From NCBI GenBank assembly GCA_014529385.2, contig CM043968.1, positions 29,290,013 to 29,354,012 of the forward strand: 64,000 nt of DNA, written 5' to 3'. Positions 1 to 11,640 of the stretch are shown in pieces. The DNA is from Adiantum capillus-veneris. Lineage: Eukaryota; Streptophyta; Polypodiopsida; Polypodiales; Pteridaceae. Below the pieces are notes generated by a model. It saw only the letters and a list, made by a program, of their open reading frames with translations. It made no database searches and had not been told where the DNA came from. Each line of letters starts with the position of its first letter. Position 1 is the stretch's first letter. The translations under genes and the position numbers were made by a program.

Positions 1-189
1 GAGCATACCTATCACCTAATCTGCTTTGTTGCTACATGCTCCCTGGGAACCGAATGTAGAGCTTCCACTTGCCAGCAGAGGATACCAACTGAATGGTGTG
101 GCAGGGTCACAGGGCAAGGACCTCCAATCACACAGAGTTCTAGTAAGATAATGTTAAGGAACAATTATCTAGCCTTGATTCCTACACTA
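1..189. other. Left edge, no recognisable feature
   Basis: No gene, RNA or transposon end is recognised here. The palindromic repeat array begins immediately to the right. Confidence 0.4.
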
Positions 190-1400
190 GCCCTGTGTAT
201 GCTAGTTAGCATAGAAGGTATGCTAGTTAGCTTAGTGGGTATGGTGGCTAGCATATTGTGTATGGTAGTTGGCAAACCTAGTTATGCTAGCTAGCATACT
301 ATGAGATATAGCTAGCATACATTGTCATGGTGGTAAGCATACTGTGTATGCTAGTTAGCATAGCTAGTTATCCTAGCTAACATATTGTGCATACTAGTTG
401 GCATTTTTTGTATGCTAGTTAGCATACTGTGTATGCTAATAAGCATACCTTCTATGCTAGTTAACAAACTATGCATGCTAACTAGCATAGAGAGTTTCCC
501 AATTAGAAACAAAGTATGCTAATCAGCATATTGCTAATTAGTGCACAATGTGCTAACTAGCAAACAGAGTATGCTAATTAGCATACTTTTTAAGCTAGTT
601 AGAACATTGTGTATGATGGCTAGCATGCAAGTATGCGAACTAGAAGAAAAGGTGAGGTATGATGGCTAGCATGCAAGTATGATAACTAGAAGAAAAGTAT
701 GCTAACAGGTGTGATAACTAACATACAGGGTATGCTAATTAGCATACTTTTTATGCTAATTAGAACATTGTGTATGATGGCTAGCATGCAAGTATGATAA
801 CTAGAAAGAAAATATGATAATTAGCATAAGCTAGCATTTGGTGCATGCTAACAAGCATTCAAATTTTAGTTAGCATACCTTCTTTGCTAGCTAGCATAAT
901 GCGGTTACCATACCTCTATGCTAGTTAGCATACATTCTAAGCTAGCTAGCATAATATGTATGCTAGATAGCATACCTCTTTGCTAGTTATCATAATGTGT
1001 GTTTTAATTAGCATGCACAATATGCTAACCAGAAAAGATGGTATGCTAATTAGCAGAGACGTTATGTTAATTAGCATAACTTATCTTCTAGTTAGCATAC
1101 CATCTATGCTAGCATAGATTGTATGCTAATTAGCATACAAATGTGTATGCTAATTAACATATCATGTATGCTAATTAGCACACCATCAGTAATAAGCATA
1201 CCATTAGCATACACACAATTTTGCTAACTAACATTTTATGTATGCTAACTAGCACACATTCTTTGCTAGTTAGCATACACACTATATTCACACTTCCTTG
1301 TTAGCATATTTTGTATGCTAGTTAGCATATTGATCATGGTGGTTAGCACACTTTGTATACTAGTTAGCATAATTAGCATAGACAATATGAATGTCTATAG
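190..1400. repeat. Palindromic minisatellite array 1
   Basis: Dense, irregularly spaced copies of a self-complementary core. The consensus is GTATGCTAATTAGCATAC or the asymmetric forms GCTAGTTAGCATAC and GCTAACTAGC. Copies sit roughly 20-40 bp apart with variable AT-rich spacers and occur in either orientation, as expected for a palindrome. Spacers are degenerate and not of constant length, so this is a decayed minisatellite and not a CRISPR array. No coding potential is seen. The same core forms two more arrays in this window. Confidence 0.9.
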
Positions 1401-1488
1401 GATATAGATGCCTACCATACATGGAATGCTACTTGTCACACTATGCATACAAGCAATCATAATGATATCGATGAAAATTAACGGGTGA

Positions 1489-2000
1489 ATGGAATACACA
1501 GGTATTAATGATGCAAGATGCGAACCTAACAAGACACCTGTCAATCAAAAAATAGAAGAGAAGCTCTGTAATGATGAATCTGAAGAGCTGGATAGACAGC
1601 ATGAAAGGGCAGATGTAATGCCACAGCATACGACAACGCACGAGGCTGCCACAGATGGTAAAGAGACAGATGATGATGAAGAAGATTTCGTCATGATTAC
1701 TCATCCCAAACCCAAGCCCCCTACAGATGATCAAACAAGCGTCCTCAGAGGAAACAATTAGGAGTGTGCAAGAGCAAGGTTTCAGGATTGCTTAATGCGC
1801 AAGAGACCAATGATGACAACCCCATACAGGGTTTTGTAAACAAAGTGAAATTAAAGAGAAAAGGTGGCGTGGAACAGATTCTGGAAGATCCTGGGGACAA
1901 GATATGTGCTGCCCCTCTGAGCACCCTGGATGACATAAACAAACATAGAAGAGGTGAAAAGAAAGCCATCCACTCACCTGCTTGCAAGAAATTATGCTGA
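1489..2000 (+). pseudogene. Acidic low-complexity exon(s), possibly upstream part of the FCP1-like gene
   Basis: Two overlapping open stretches (1489-1761 and 1764-2000) lie in different frames on the plus strand. The first is rich in Asp, Glu, Thr and His with a DDDEED acidic run. The second is basic (a KVKLKRKGG stretch) and ends in Cys/Lys-rich sequence. I recognise no domain. Position just upstream of the FCP1-like region, and the presence of similar charged linkers before the other two FCP1-like motifs of this window (about 33.8-34.4 kb and 55.0-55.4 kb), suggest a disordered N-terminal segment. The change of frame suggests an intron or decay. Function is unknown. Confidence 0.4.
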
Positions 2001-2157
2001 ATCTATTTCCTGTTGTGTCCAAGTTATGTAGTGTTAGCAAGCTCCACACCCTATGGCATGTATCTCTTTGGATATTTATAATGGAGAAACACTTTTCAAT
2101 ATTATTTTACTATGCAATAGTTCAGTAGCTTTTGCTTATCCTTTATGATGTATTTAT

Positions 2158-3362
2158 TTGATACCATTTCTGTGTCACAAGGCAAGAGAAACTGCAGTTA
2201 GTTGCCCTGCATGTTTGAATTATGCCATTGCATGCAAAAACATACGAAATTGGTGTATTGCCAAGGTGGGACAGCTACAAAAAGAAAAAGTGGAGATTGA
2301 GAAGTGCTTGTCTAGCTATCTTAAACGCTTAACAAAAATTGTTGAGTACTTCAATTACGTTCATCCCTCGGGGGAAGTTATTTTTGGTGAGTGGTATGCA
2401 CTGCCAGACCCAATATGCGTGCCAAAGCCGTTACCAGACAAGGGGCGCGCTTTGGTTCTTGATTTAAATGGTGTGCTTGTTCAAGTTGTAGAGCCAATGC
2501 ACAGTGACATTCCCCCTAAACATGCAGGGGAAATGATAAAGTACAATGTGCAAGGTAGGAGGTATGTATTTTGTCGCAGAGACAACCACAAATTTTTGGA
2601 TTGGTGCCTCTGATTTTTCCATGTGTATATATGGAGCACCAACATGGCATCAAAGTGAATGCAATATTAGAAACATTATTCAAAGAGCAACGGGCTAGGC
2701 TGAGAGGTGTTTTTTCACAGAATCATTGTAGTGACCAGCCTTAGCAGATATATAATAAGCTTGTATTCTTGAAGGATTTGAGATTGTTTTGGAAGAATTG
2801 CAACTTTGGGCCCCAAAAAAGTCTAATTATTGATGATAGTATGTACAAAGTGTGCCAGAACCCTGAAGGAAGTTGGCTTGTTACTCCTAAGATAGAGAAC
2901 AAGACCAACGAACAATGACAAAACTTTCTGATAGATACTTTGAGCAGCTGGCTGCTCCTATGGATGCAATCAGAGGATCGTTCAACATATACTACTGAAA
3001 ATGCATTTGATACTACACTAGATTTGTTTTCAAAAGAAGTGATCAGGAAGCTGGCATAAAAAATGCAAGAGCGCAATGAGGCTCAGCGTAAGGAAGCCTT
3101 GCGTAGGAGACAAAGGGAGGTTGATGAAGAAGCTGAAAGACATGAGAGAGAGAGAAGCTATAGAGGGATAAATTATAGAAGCAGTAACAAGAAGAAGAAG
3201 AAAGAGAGTTGGAAGAACCAAAAGCTCAGCAAGAAGAAGAAAGAGAGCAAGACCCAAAAGCTCAGCAAACAAAGAAGCAAACGAACATTGGGCAAAAGAG
3301 AGTGTACAAGCGCCCTAAACCATGATATTATCGAGAGTAGGAGGCTCTCTGCAGTTTTGTAA
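2158..3362 (+). pseudogene. FCP1-like (HAD-superfamily) phosphatase-domain pseudogene, copy 1
   Basis: The plus-strand reading contains the FCP1/NIF hallmark block ALVLDLNGVLVQ at about 2450-2480. It is followed downstream, in shifted frames, by VYIWSTNMASK (about 2620-2655; HAD motif II region) and SLIIDDSMYKVCQNPEG (about 2820-2870; motif III/IV region), so the domain order is that of an FCP1 homology domain. The usual DxD nucleophile/acid pair reads D-L-N, so the second Asp is Asn, which would be expected to weaken or abolish phosphatase chemistry. Stops follow at about 2611, and several frameshifts separate the blocks. The last stretch (3063-3362) is a Lys/Glu/Arg-rich probable coiled coil. 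Palindromic arrays flank the gene on both sides. Best reading: a decayed member of the same family as the copies at 34.6-35.3 kb and 55.5 kb. Confidence 0.65.
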
Positions 3363-3529
3363 CATTATGAGGGAAATTTGTAAATTACCTTTCCAATGTT
3401 TGTAGCTATTCTGACATTCACTTTAGATAATAATGATCAAATTTTGTACTATTCTTTTTTGAAGACAATACTATGTGTACTGTTGGCATTCTTTTTTGTC
3501 TTGTAAACATTCTCGTTGGAAATCAACAA

Positions 3530-5095
3530 AGGTATGCTAATTAGCATAATGTTTATGCTAGTTAGCAGACTGTTTATGCTAACTAGCAAAAACAGTATGC
3601 TAATAAGCATACCATGTATGCTAATTAGCATACCCATAGTAGCTAATTAAAATACATTCTAATTAGCATACTGTGCATTTTTGTTTGTGCTAACTTCCAC
3701 TCATAGCATACCATATTATGCTAATTAGCATAGACAGTATACATGAAGCTGCCATGTTTTCTCCTTGAAACCAACAATGGTATGCTAATTAGCATACTGT
3801 CTATGCCAACTGGCATAAATAGTATGCTAATTAGCACACATGGTATGCTAGTTAGCATTCCTTCAATTAGCATACTGTGGATTTTTGTTTTTGCTAACTT
3901 CCACTCAGAGCATAGTATGCTAATTAGCATACACAGTATATAGAAAGCTGCCATCCCTTCTTGAAACCAGCATACAATATGCTAATTAGTATACATGGTA
4001 TGCTTATTAGCATACACAGTATACAGAGAGATGTTATCTCTTCTCCTTAAAAACAAAAAAGGTATGCTAATTAGCATACCTTCAATTGGCATAATGTACA
4101 TTTTTGTTTGTCCTAACTTCCACTCAGTATAGTATGCTAATTAGCATACACAATATACAAAAAGCTGCCATCCTTTCTCCTTGAAACCAGCAAAACTATG
4201 CTAATTAGCATACTATTTATGCTAGTTAACTATGCTAATTAGCATACCCACAGAATGCCAACTGGAATAAACAGTATGCTAATTAGCATACACAAGATGC
4301 AGAGACCTGTCATCTCTTTTCCTTGAAACCAACAAAGATATGCTTATTATCATATTGTTTATGCCAACTGCCATAAATAGTATGCTAATTAGCATACATA
4401 GTGTGTGCTAATTAGCATACTGTGCATTTTTGTTTGTGCTAACTTTCACTCACATCATAGTATGCTAATTAGAACACACAATATACAGAAAGCTGTCATC
4501 TCTTCTCCTTAAAACAAGCAAAGGTATGCTAATTAGCATACTGTTTATGCCAACTGGCATAAACAATATGCTAATTAGAATACACAGTGAACTAAAAACT
4601 GCCATCTCTTCTCTTCTCCTTGAAACCAGCAAAGGTATGCTAATTAGCATACACAATATATAGAAAGCTGCCATCTCTTCTCCCCTAAACCAGCAAGGGT
4701 ATGCTAATTAGCATAATGTCTATGCCAGTTGACATAAACAATATGCTAATTAGCATTCCAGTCATAGCATAGTATACTAATCAACATACACAGTATACAG
4801 AAAGCTGCCATCTCTTCTCCTTGAAAACCAACAAAGTTATGCTAATTAGCATACTGTTTATGCTAACTAGCATATATAAGTTTATGCTAATCAACATAAA
4901 TAGTATGCTAATTAGCATTAGCATACACAGTATAGAGAAAGCTACCATCTCTTCTTCTTGAAAACCAATAAAGGTATGCTAATTAGCACATTGTTTATGC
5001 TAACTAGCATAAACAATATGCTAATTATCATACCATTTATGCTAACTAGCATTACCACAGAACACAATTAGCATACCTTCTTATTATCATATTGT
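3530..5095. repeat. Palindromic minisatellite array 2 with higher-order unit
   Basis: Many perfect copies of the 18-bp palindrome GTATGCTAATTAGCATAC occur, for example near 3780, 3926, 4062, 4133, 4275, 4379, 4522 and 4641. A higher-order unit of about 100-170 bp is visible. In it, a conserved spacer reading AAGCTGCCATCTCTTCTC then CTTGAAACCAGCAAA precedes a palindrome, often followed by TTTATGCCAACTGGCATAAA, which is itself palindromic. About ten such units are present. No genes are seen inside. Short reading frames here are by-products of the repeat. Confidence 0.9.
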
Positions 5096-5681
5096 GCAAG
5101 CCACTGCCCTTCTTTTGTACACATCTTTCCAATACCTGATGCCTTTCTTATAAGCTGGGTGTGCCTTCTTTTACAGTTTCCATTTATATTTGTGGGCTCC
5201 CTGCCCAAACCATATGGAGTCTTGCTGTAAAAAGCATAAATTGTAAGACACCAAAGGAGGCGGACTTTGGGCTTGTTTGATCACCTCTCTAGAGTTTTGC
5301 ATTTTCTTGATGAGCTTAGATCCTCTAGGTTTAATGAGACAGGTTGTACAAATGATCTCTCTTAAACTTAGACCCCTCTGTGGTGATAGACACCAAAGCC
5401 ATGTATACACAAAGCACACAAGAGACAGAAGATACCCAAGTTTTTTATAAAACTGCATTATCTTTGAGCAACAAGTATATTGAAGATGCAATGATTACAA
5501 CTTAAAAGTTGAAGGGAATGCCATCATAGATTGCTACATAGCTTTTTGGGTTGATTGTGTAAACCTACCATCTCCTTGGGATGTGCTCCATGGGTATTTT
5601 GATACATCGTACCAGATGTGAAAGTACGTGGATGATGGACTCCTTGTGGTCTAGCTTGAAGGTGTATGCATCCAATTGCTC
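5096..5681. other. Intergenic stretch, nothing recognised
   Basis: An open minus-strand frame (5171-5491) has no recognisable motif and a composition like random AT-rich DNA. It may be the decayed 3' end of the transposase-like gene to the right, but nothing supports that directly. Confidence 0.3.
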
Positions 5682-8600
5682 TTAATACAGACCTTGCACA
5701 ACATATGAGCCTCTATCAATTGCATTGCCCCACTCATTGAAGTACCCATTCTCCACCTTCTCCTTTGCTGCAACACACTTGACCAGGTAGAAATCCACAT
5801 CCTCAACGTTGGTCGAAGCATCTGGATTTACAACAAATGTGTCGCCAGCACATAGAGCGCTACTCAACACATCATGATGACCTTCGTACATGAAGCCATC
5901 GTAGGCGATTGCTTCATTTGTTGGCTCGGAATTTGACACAGCCTCATCAGGTAATGGTAGTAGAGTATGATAATCCCAAGGCTGCATGTGAGCTTTATTG
6001 ACGCAGCGATTCCATCTTCCGTGCATGCATGCATCACAGAAGCATGCCAAGGCTCTTGTTGCAAGGCTAGCTGGATCCCTAGGCTTGTGACCATGAAAAG
6101 CATGTAGAGAGCGATTTTTTGCCACAGTGGAACAATTCCACTTCACCTCCCTGTTCACTTTCCCCTCTTTAACCTCCCAGAACACACGAGCACATTCCCT
6201 TTCTTTTGAAGGATAGTGTGAAGGTGCTCCTTGTGACAGGTTGGCTTGGCAATAAGAAACCACATCAGTTGCACACCACAAAATAGATCCATTAGGTTTT
6301 AGTTGTCATGGGTCAAGGTTCTTTTCACAACTGCTTTTGCACCATCATGCTCTCCCTTGTCGTGGCCTAATCCAAAGAAGAACCAGCTCATCCCCATCTC
6401 TGTGAGTTCACCATACCTTGCAACAAAGTAAAAAGGCTTGGCTCCCTTGAACTGCAAGGCCGCACCATCAGACCACACCCAATGTTTCTTAGGAGTGACA
6501 CCCTCTTGTTGTAATTAGTCATGATGTAGCATGAAGCAGTGTTGCACAAAGAACATGTCATGCAGCTTGTCATCTAATATGAAGAGGTGGATGGTTTTGA
6601 CTACGTCCCTTGCCCTGCGGTATTACATTATGTGTACAAAAATGGTTACTTGACTAGAGTGCCAATGAATTGACTGAATCTCATTTTTTTCCTTGAAGGC
6701 ATAATCTTGTACAAAATCAACAGCTGACACGACGACATCGTCCGGAAACCGAAGAAGGAAATCATTGAATTGTTGTCCTTGACATCGAGCCACATAGTTA
6801 TGAGTGATAAAGAGCTCCAACTTGGTCTTCAAGAGTTGAAAAAACTCCCAGCACTGCATTTCTTTGTGTAAAAGATATTTTCTTTTGTTACTATTTCCCT
6901 GCTTGTCTTGAGCTTGTACATATGCAAATACTTTCACATTAATACTATTACCTGGCTTTGTTGTCTCCAAGCAGCATAATTCCAACCTATTCACTCCACA
7001 TGTCAAACACTCTCCCATCAGGTATTCCCTTCTATGGAAAACTGCATCTACGGGCTTTGGACAGAGAACAGACTCCCACATACGCGTGACACCTTGAATG
7101 TGTGATGTGAAGCCAAGCAACCCTTGCTAATGTTCTCACCTGGGGCACAGATATTGCATATACAGTCACAACCTGCTCTATGCAGCCCAAAAGCACGAGA
7201 GCGCATGTGGTTCAGTGTGTCCTTCAAAAAGGACATTTGCACATGGTATTTGCAACAACATGTGTATCTATCGTTCAATTGCCCACAAAAGAATGGCTTC
7301 AACTTCTCAAACATTCTCATGCCAATCTTGCAATTCGGATGTTTTTCCTTGAATCTATGAAAGAACTCAACCTACAACATACAAATGATGATCAATATTT
7401 AGATTGCTAACTAGGACATCTAGCATTTTCATGAAAACAAATCATAGTGTTAAATAGCACAATCAACATCCTAATGTGCATGCAACAGCGTATGTTAACT
7501 AGCATAAAGAGTGTTAATTAGCATATATATTGTGCTTACCAAGTAACTCTGTATGCTAGGTAGATCACAAGGCATGCTAACTAGCATACTCCATATGCTA
7601 ACTTGCATACTCATTAGGACACCCATCATGCTATTGAGCATACTAGGTGTTAACTAGCAGAAATTATGTTAATTAGCATAAATCTTGTGCTGACTAGCTA
7701 ACTTTGTATGCTAGGTAGAACACAAGGCATGATAACTAGCATACTCCATATGCTAACCAACATACTCCATATGCTAACTAGCATACCCAGCCTAGCTGCT
7801 AGTTCTAACTAGCATAACCCTTGTCTAAAATAGCATACCCATCATGCTAGTGAGCATACTAGGTGTTTACTAGCATAAGTGGTGTTAACTTGCATACCTT
7901 TTGTGTTGAACAACTGACTTTTTATGCTATTTAGAACTCAAGGCCTGCTAACTACCATACTCCATATGCTACCTAGCAAACTCCATATGCTAACTAGCAT
8001 AATCACTTTTTGTTAGACAACATACTTATCATGCAATTGAGCATACTAGGTATGTAACTAGCATACTAGGTATGTTAACTAGCATTTAGGTATGTTAATT
8101 AGCATACATATTGTGTTAACCAACTAGATCTGTATGCTATTTAGAACCCAAGGCATGCTAACTAGCATACTCCATATGCTAACTAGCACAGTCCATATGC
8201 TAACTAGCAAAAGTCTACAGATCAGTATGCTATTGATCAGCATATACAACTTACTATGCACTAGAGATGCAATGCATAAGTTATGGTACAAGTATTTGAT
8301 TGGTCACCTGAGCGTCATCTAGGAGGTGCACAAGGTCTTCTATGTAGCTTTTCCTCCCCATCCTCTTTCGACAAACATCCTTCTTGTTCGGTGAAACGTG
8401 AGTCTCCACTTTCCAAAATGTGTAGACCAATTCCTTAATTTCATCTGTGATAGGGCTATGAAGGTGTTGCTTGTGGCATGCAACCAATGAAAACAATTGA
8501 CCATCAACATCAAGCTTCGCCTGTCATGATCTCCCCTTGTGCAAGGTGCCACGATTGACATTTAGGACCCTGGAAATTTTTGCAATAGGCATGTTTTCCT

Positions 8601-8993
8601 TTGAATTCAACATCATCTGCAATGATGCATTCTTCAAAAACAACTCCTCATTGGAACCTGGCTGCTTGACGGTAGCCAGTGTGCTTCGGACATTGAAGAC
8701 AATTGCGATCTGTATAGCAGCCTCCTCCTCGAAAGACTCATCATGGATCACCCGAACATGCGGATGTTGAGCACCATGATTCCAGATTTTCCACTTTGCT
8801 TCTGTACTAAAACCTTCAGTCCTACTCTTGAAAGCTCTCACAATCTCGGAGGAGATTTTCTTTGTCTCCTCATCGTTGAGGCATGATGTTGTCGCTCAAA
8901 TTTCATTTGTTTCTGCTCCCGTTGTTTCCTCTTTCTTACTCTCTCATATTCCTTGATTACAGAAAGAGCTGGATCTTGGGAGTTGTAATTCAT
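5682..8993 (-). pseudogene. Transposase-like gene remnant (IHWHS / GHxKGxHDGA family)
   Basis: A minus-strand gene relic running from an ATG at 8993 down to about 5682. The N-terminal part (8993-8281) is basic, then has a helix-turn-helix-like stretch (IAKISRVLNVNRGTLHK near 8560), with a frameshift near 8880. A Cys-rich block CDCICNIC with further Cys/His lies at about 7110-7190. The sequence IHWHSSQVTIFVHI (about 6620-6670) and then GHDKGEHDGAKAVVKR (about 6320-6370) follow, and the 199-codon open tail 6281-5682 closes it. The block order (HTH, Cys cluster, HWHS, GHxKGxHDGA) fits an uncharacterised transposase-like family known to me only by motif; catalytic residues are not assigned. The region between about 7410 and 8280 is filled by palindromic array 3, so it is an intron or insertion. 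Frameshifts and stops make it a pseudogene unless heavily spliced. Confidence 0.5.
7480..8245. repeat. Palindromic minisatellite array 3
   Basis: The same family as the arrays at 0.2-1.4 and 3.5-5.1 kb, but dominated by CATATGCTAACTAGCATACTCC and AGGTGTTAACTAGCAT variants. It shows a loose higher-order period near 170-190 bp, each unit with AAGGCATGCTAACTAGCATA. It lies between the N-terminal and central parts of the transposase-like relic. Confidence 0.85.
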
Positions 8994-9355
8994 TGCCTGT
9001 AGTGGCTCTCCTCTGCTTTTTCCTGAGAACTGTAGGTGTGCATAATATGTTGCTTACTTAAAATCACTTAAATGTATAGCTATCAACATTTGATGCTGTA
9101 ATACACACATACTATGAACAAATTCACTCATAAAACTATAGAAGTGACCAACAAAACCAATGACTTCATTTGGAGTGGGTGGGCTACACATAAGATTTGC
9201 TTACCATCACATCATAGTACAACTCCATTTCCAACATTGGAGCTAGTGGAAACAATGTTGGCTATTGGTTCTCCATATATGTAGGTCTCTGTCAGAACGA
9301 GAGAAAGAGCTCAGCTTTGACACCTCATCTCTGAGGCAGGATGCCTGGCACAATG

Positions 9356-9358
<3 letters not shown>
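8994..9358. other. Upstream region of the transposase-like relic
   Basis: AT-rich, with no gene recognised. It runs into the (GA)n tract. Confidence 0.3.
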
Positions 9359-9436
<78 letters not shown>

Positions 9437-9457
9437 AGGGGGAGAGAGAGAGAGAGT
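9359..9457. repeat. (GA)n microsatellite
   Basis: About 77 bp of uninterrupted GA (9359-9435), then a short CAGGGG break and more GA. One of at least fifteen long GA/CT tracts in the window. Confidence 0.98.
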
Positions 9458-9469
9458 TAAAGTCATTTA

Positions 9470-10530
9470 GGCCCCTTGCCAAGACTTCATAAGTTGGTGG
9501 ATACTAGGAACATAGCTCAAAAGGGAAAAGTGGACACTTGCAACTCCAAGATAATCTGCAAGACACATCAACTGATGAGGGTGCCCAAAATTGAGTAGAA
9601 TAGGGAGGGAGGCTGATTTGACTTCATCAAGTGACTACTTTGTTTGTGAGTAGTTGATGCAGGTAATCACAGCTTTAATCAAAAGCTTGCCTTCTCCTAT
9701 GTCTTATGTAGCACAATGATTCCGATCTCGTGCACCTCTCTCTCCTTATGAATACGAAATCATGATGTTCAACTCAAGGGCTATTCATCTATATGTATAG
9801 TTCTGTGGGTTTATGGGAAATTGCTGAAACAAGAACCTCTTGTACATGTACTAGATTAGCTACTAACTGCTAATCCAAAGCAGGTACAGGTTGATTTGGA
9901 GAGATTTCTCACAATAAATCTCATCCAAATCAAAGGGCAAGTAGTCCTACAAGTGCGGGAACTTGAGGGCTTGCTACGGATGCGATCACCACAAAAAACA
10001 GAGCCCAAAACAGAGAATTATAGCATGTTGTAATTTTTTGCAGGTTTAGGGTTTTGACCCTTTTTATGCCTAAAAGTCCTAGGAGCTTTGAGGAAGCTAG
10101 GGTATTGCTGAATATGTGTTCTGGAGCATTTTAGAGGTGGAAAATAGGGAATTCAGCTTGCTATATTTTCTTGCTAGGTTTGAAAAAATTCTCTAATTTG
10201 CATGGAAAGTCATCTAGCACATGGGGATTTTGTCTGTGAAGTCTTCTACAATCGTTATGCTGCCAAAATTGGGCTAGACTAGGCAATTTTCAGCCCAATA
10301 GAAGTGAGACAACTCGTAAAAGTTTACAAATTTTCTCCAGGTTTAATTGTAATAAAGAAATAACAAAAAGGGTGCCAACCTTTGCGGCCAACACAGTGTC
10401 ATTGTCTACCTAGGAGCACTCTAGCTTCCAGGTTGTGAATTGTTTTAAAGTGATAAACTATAGTCACTAGTTTATTCGTGAAGTTCCTTTGTGCCATAAA
10501 GTACAGGTAAAGTTAAATAGTGTAAAGATT
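9470..10530 (+). repeat. LTR-like dispersed repeat, copy A
   Basis: Aligns by eye with 10,880-11,640 in the same orientation. Shared landmarks in order are AAGACTTCATAAGTTGG, AAGCTTGCCTTCTCCT, CTTATGTAGCAC, CTCAAGGGCTATT and GTGTCATTGTCTAC. Divergence is clearly above 15%. No open reading frame is present. Size, lack of coding and position beside a truncated Ty3/gypsy pol suggest a retrotransposon LTR or untranslated region. The termini are not defined. Confidence 0.55.
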
Positions 10531-10879
10531 GGATAAAATCGAAAGTCTACTACCATTTAGTGATTCTACGTGCCAATTTCAACTCCATTAAGTCATTTGT
10601 TCTCATGCTCGATAGTCTTTCTTGTGGATACATGAGATTATTGTGAAAAACACTACCTTTATTTGTTGGTTTTATTCCCTTGACTTTTATTTGATTTTTG
10701 GGACCCTGTTTTTGAAATCACAAATGCTCGGACATTGCATGGGTAGTGTGAAACAACCGTTGGCCAATAGTTTCACCCGTAGGAGTCAAGGCCAGATAGC
10801 CACGATATGTTTGGGCCAATCAACAGTTAAATTTACCTTGTAGAGAAGTGGCTAGGCTCAGTTAGAGTCTCTTAGGCCT
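10531..10879. other. Spacer between LTR-like copies A and B
   Basis: AT-rich with no motif recognised. It may be the unmatched end of copy A. Confidence 0.3.
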
Positions 10880-11640
10880 TGCTGCAAGACTTCATAAGTT
10901 GGAGGGGTTTAGAAATCAAACCAAAAGAGGTAAACTGGCAGATGGTGAAGCACTAAAAGCACAGGGCCAGCTTGTGGGGGTGCAAATCGATGGGGGCTGA
11001 TTTGAGGCTTGATTGTGTGCACTACAATGTGTGTGTGAGTAGTGGATGTAGGTTCACAACTTTAATGGAAAGCTTGCCTTCTCCTCTTTCTTATGTAGCA
11101 CGATGATTCCACTCTCGTGCACCTCTCTCCCCTTTTGAATACATATTTGCGATGCCCAACTCAAGGGCTATTTATATGTTATGTGCAATTGTTGGGATTC
11201 TATGCTTGATTGCCAAGACAACAACCTCTTGCATAGGTACCAAATCAGCTAATAACTTATTTAAAGCTAGCACACGTGCTAACAAGACAATTTAGAGAGA
11301 TTTCTTTTGCGAGAAATCACGTCCAAATTATGGGGCAAGTAACCCTACAACTGCATGAGCTTGAGGTCTACCCACATAAGCGACCGGCTCGCGAGTCAGA
11401 GCATATTGTAGTAAATTAATGAGATACTAAAAGGGGGGCCAATTTTTGGGGCCAATAGGGTGTCATTGTCTACTTGGAAGCACTGTAGCTATTAAGTTGT
11501 GGGTTGTTTTGAAGTGGTAAATTCCAATTGGAGGTTCATTCTTAAGTTACTTTGTGTCATAGAGTGCTGGGAAAGTTAGACAATTTTTTTTGTAAGTGAA
11601 AGCTAAAGTTTAATGCCTTGTAGTAAGGCTATCGGCCAAT
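10880..11640 (+). repeat. LTR-like dispersed repeat, copy B
   Basis: The second, shorter copy of the repeat at 9470-10,530. Its right edge coincides with the abrupt end of the reverse-transcriptase homology at about 11,645, so this is a recombination or insertion junction. Confidence 0.55.

Noticed and set aside
1441-1734. Minus-strand 97-codon frame opposite the acidic exon
   Set aside because: Antisense shadow of the plus-strand open stretch, with no motif and atypical composition.
190-5095. CRISPR-like look of the palindromic arrays
   Set aside because: Spacers vary in length, resemble each other, and the repeats are not identical. There are no cas genes and the setting is eukaryotic.
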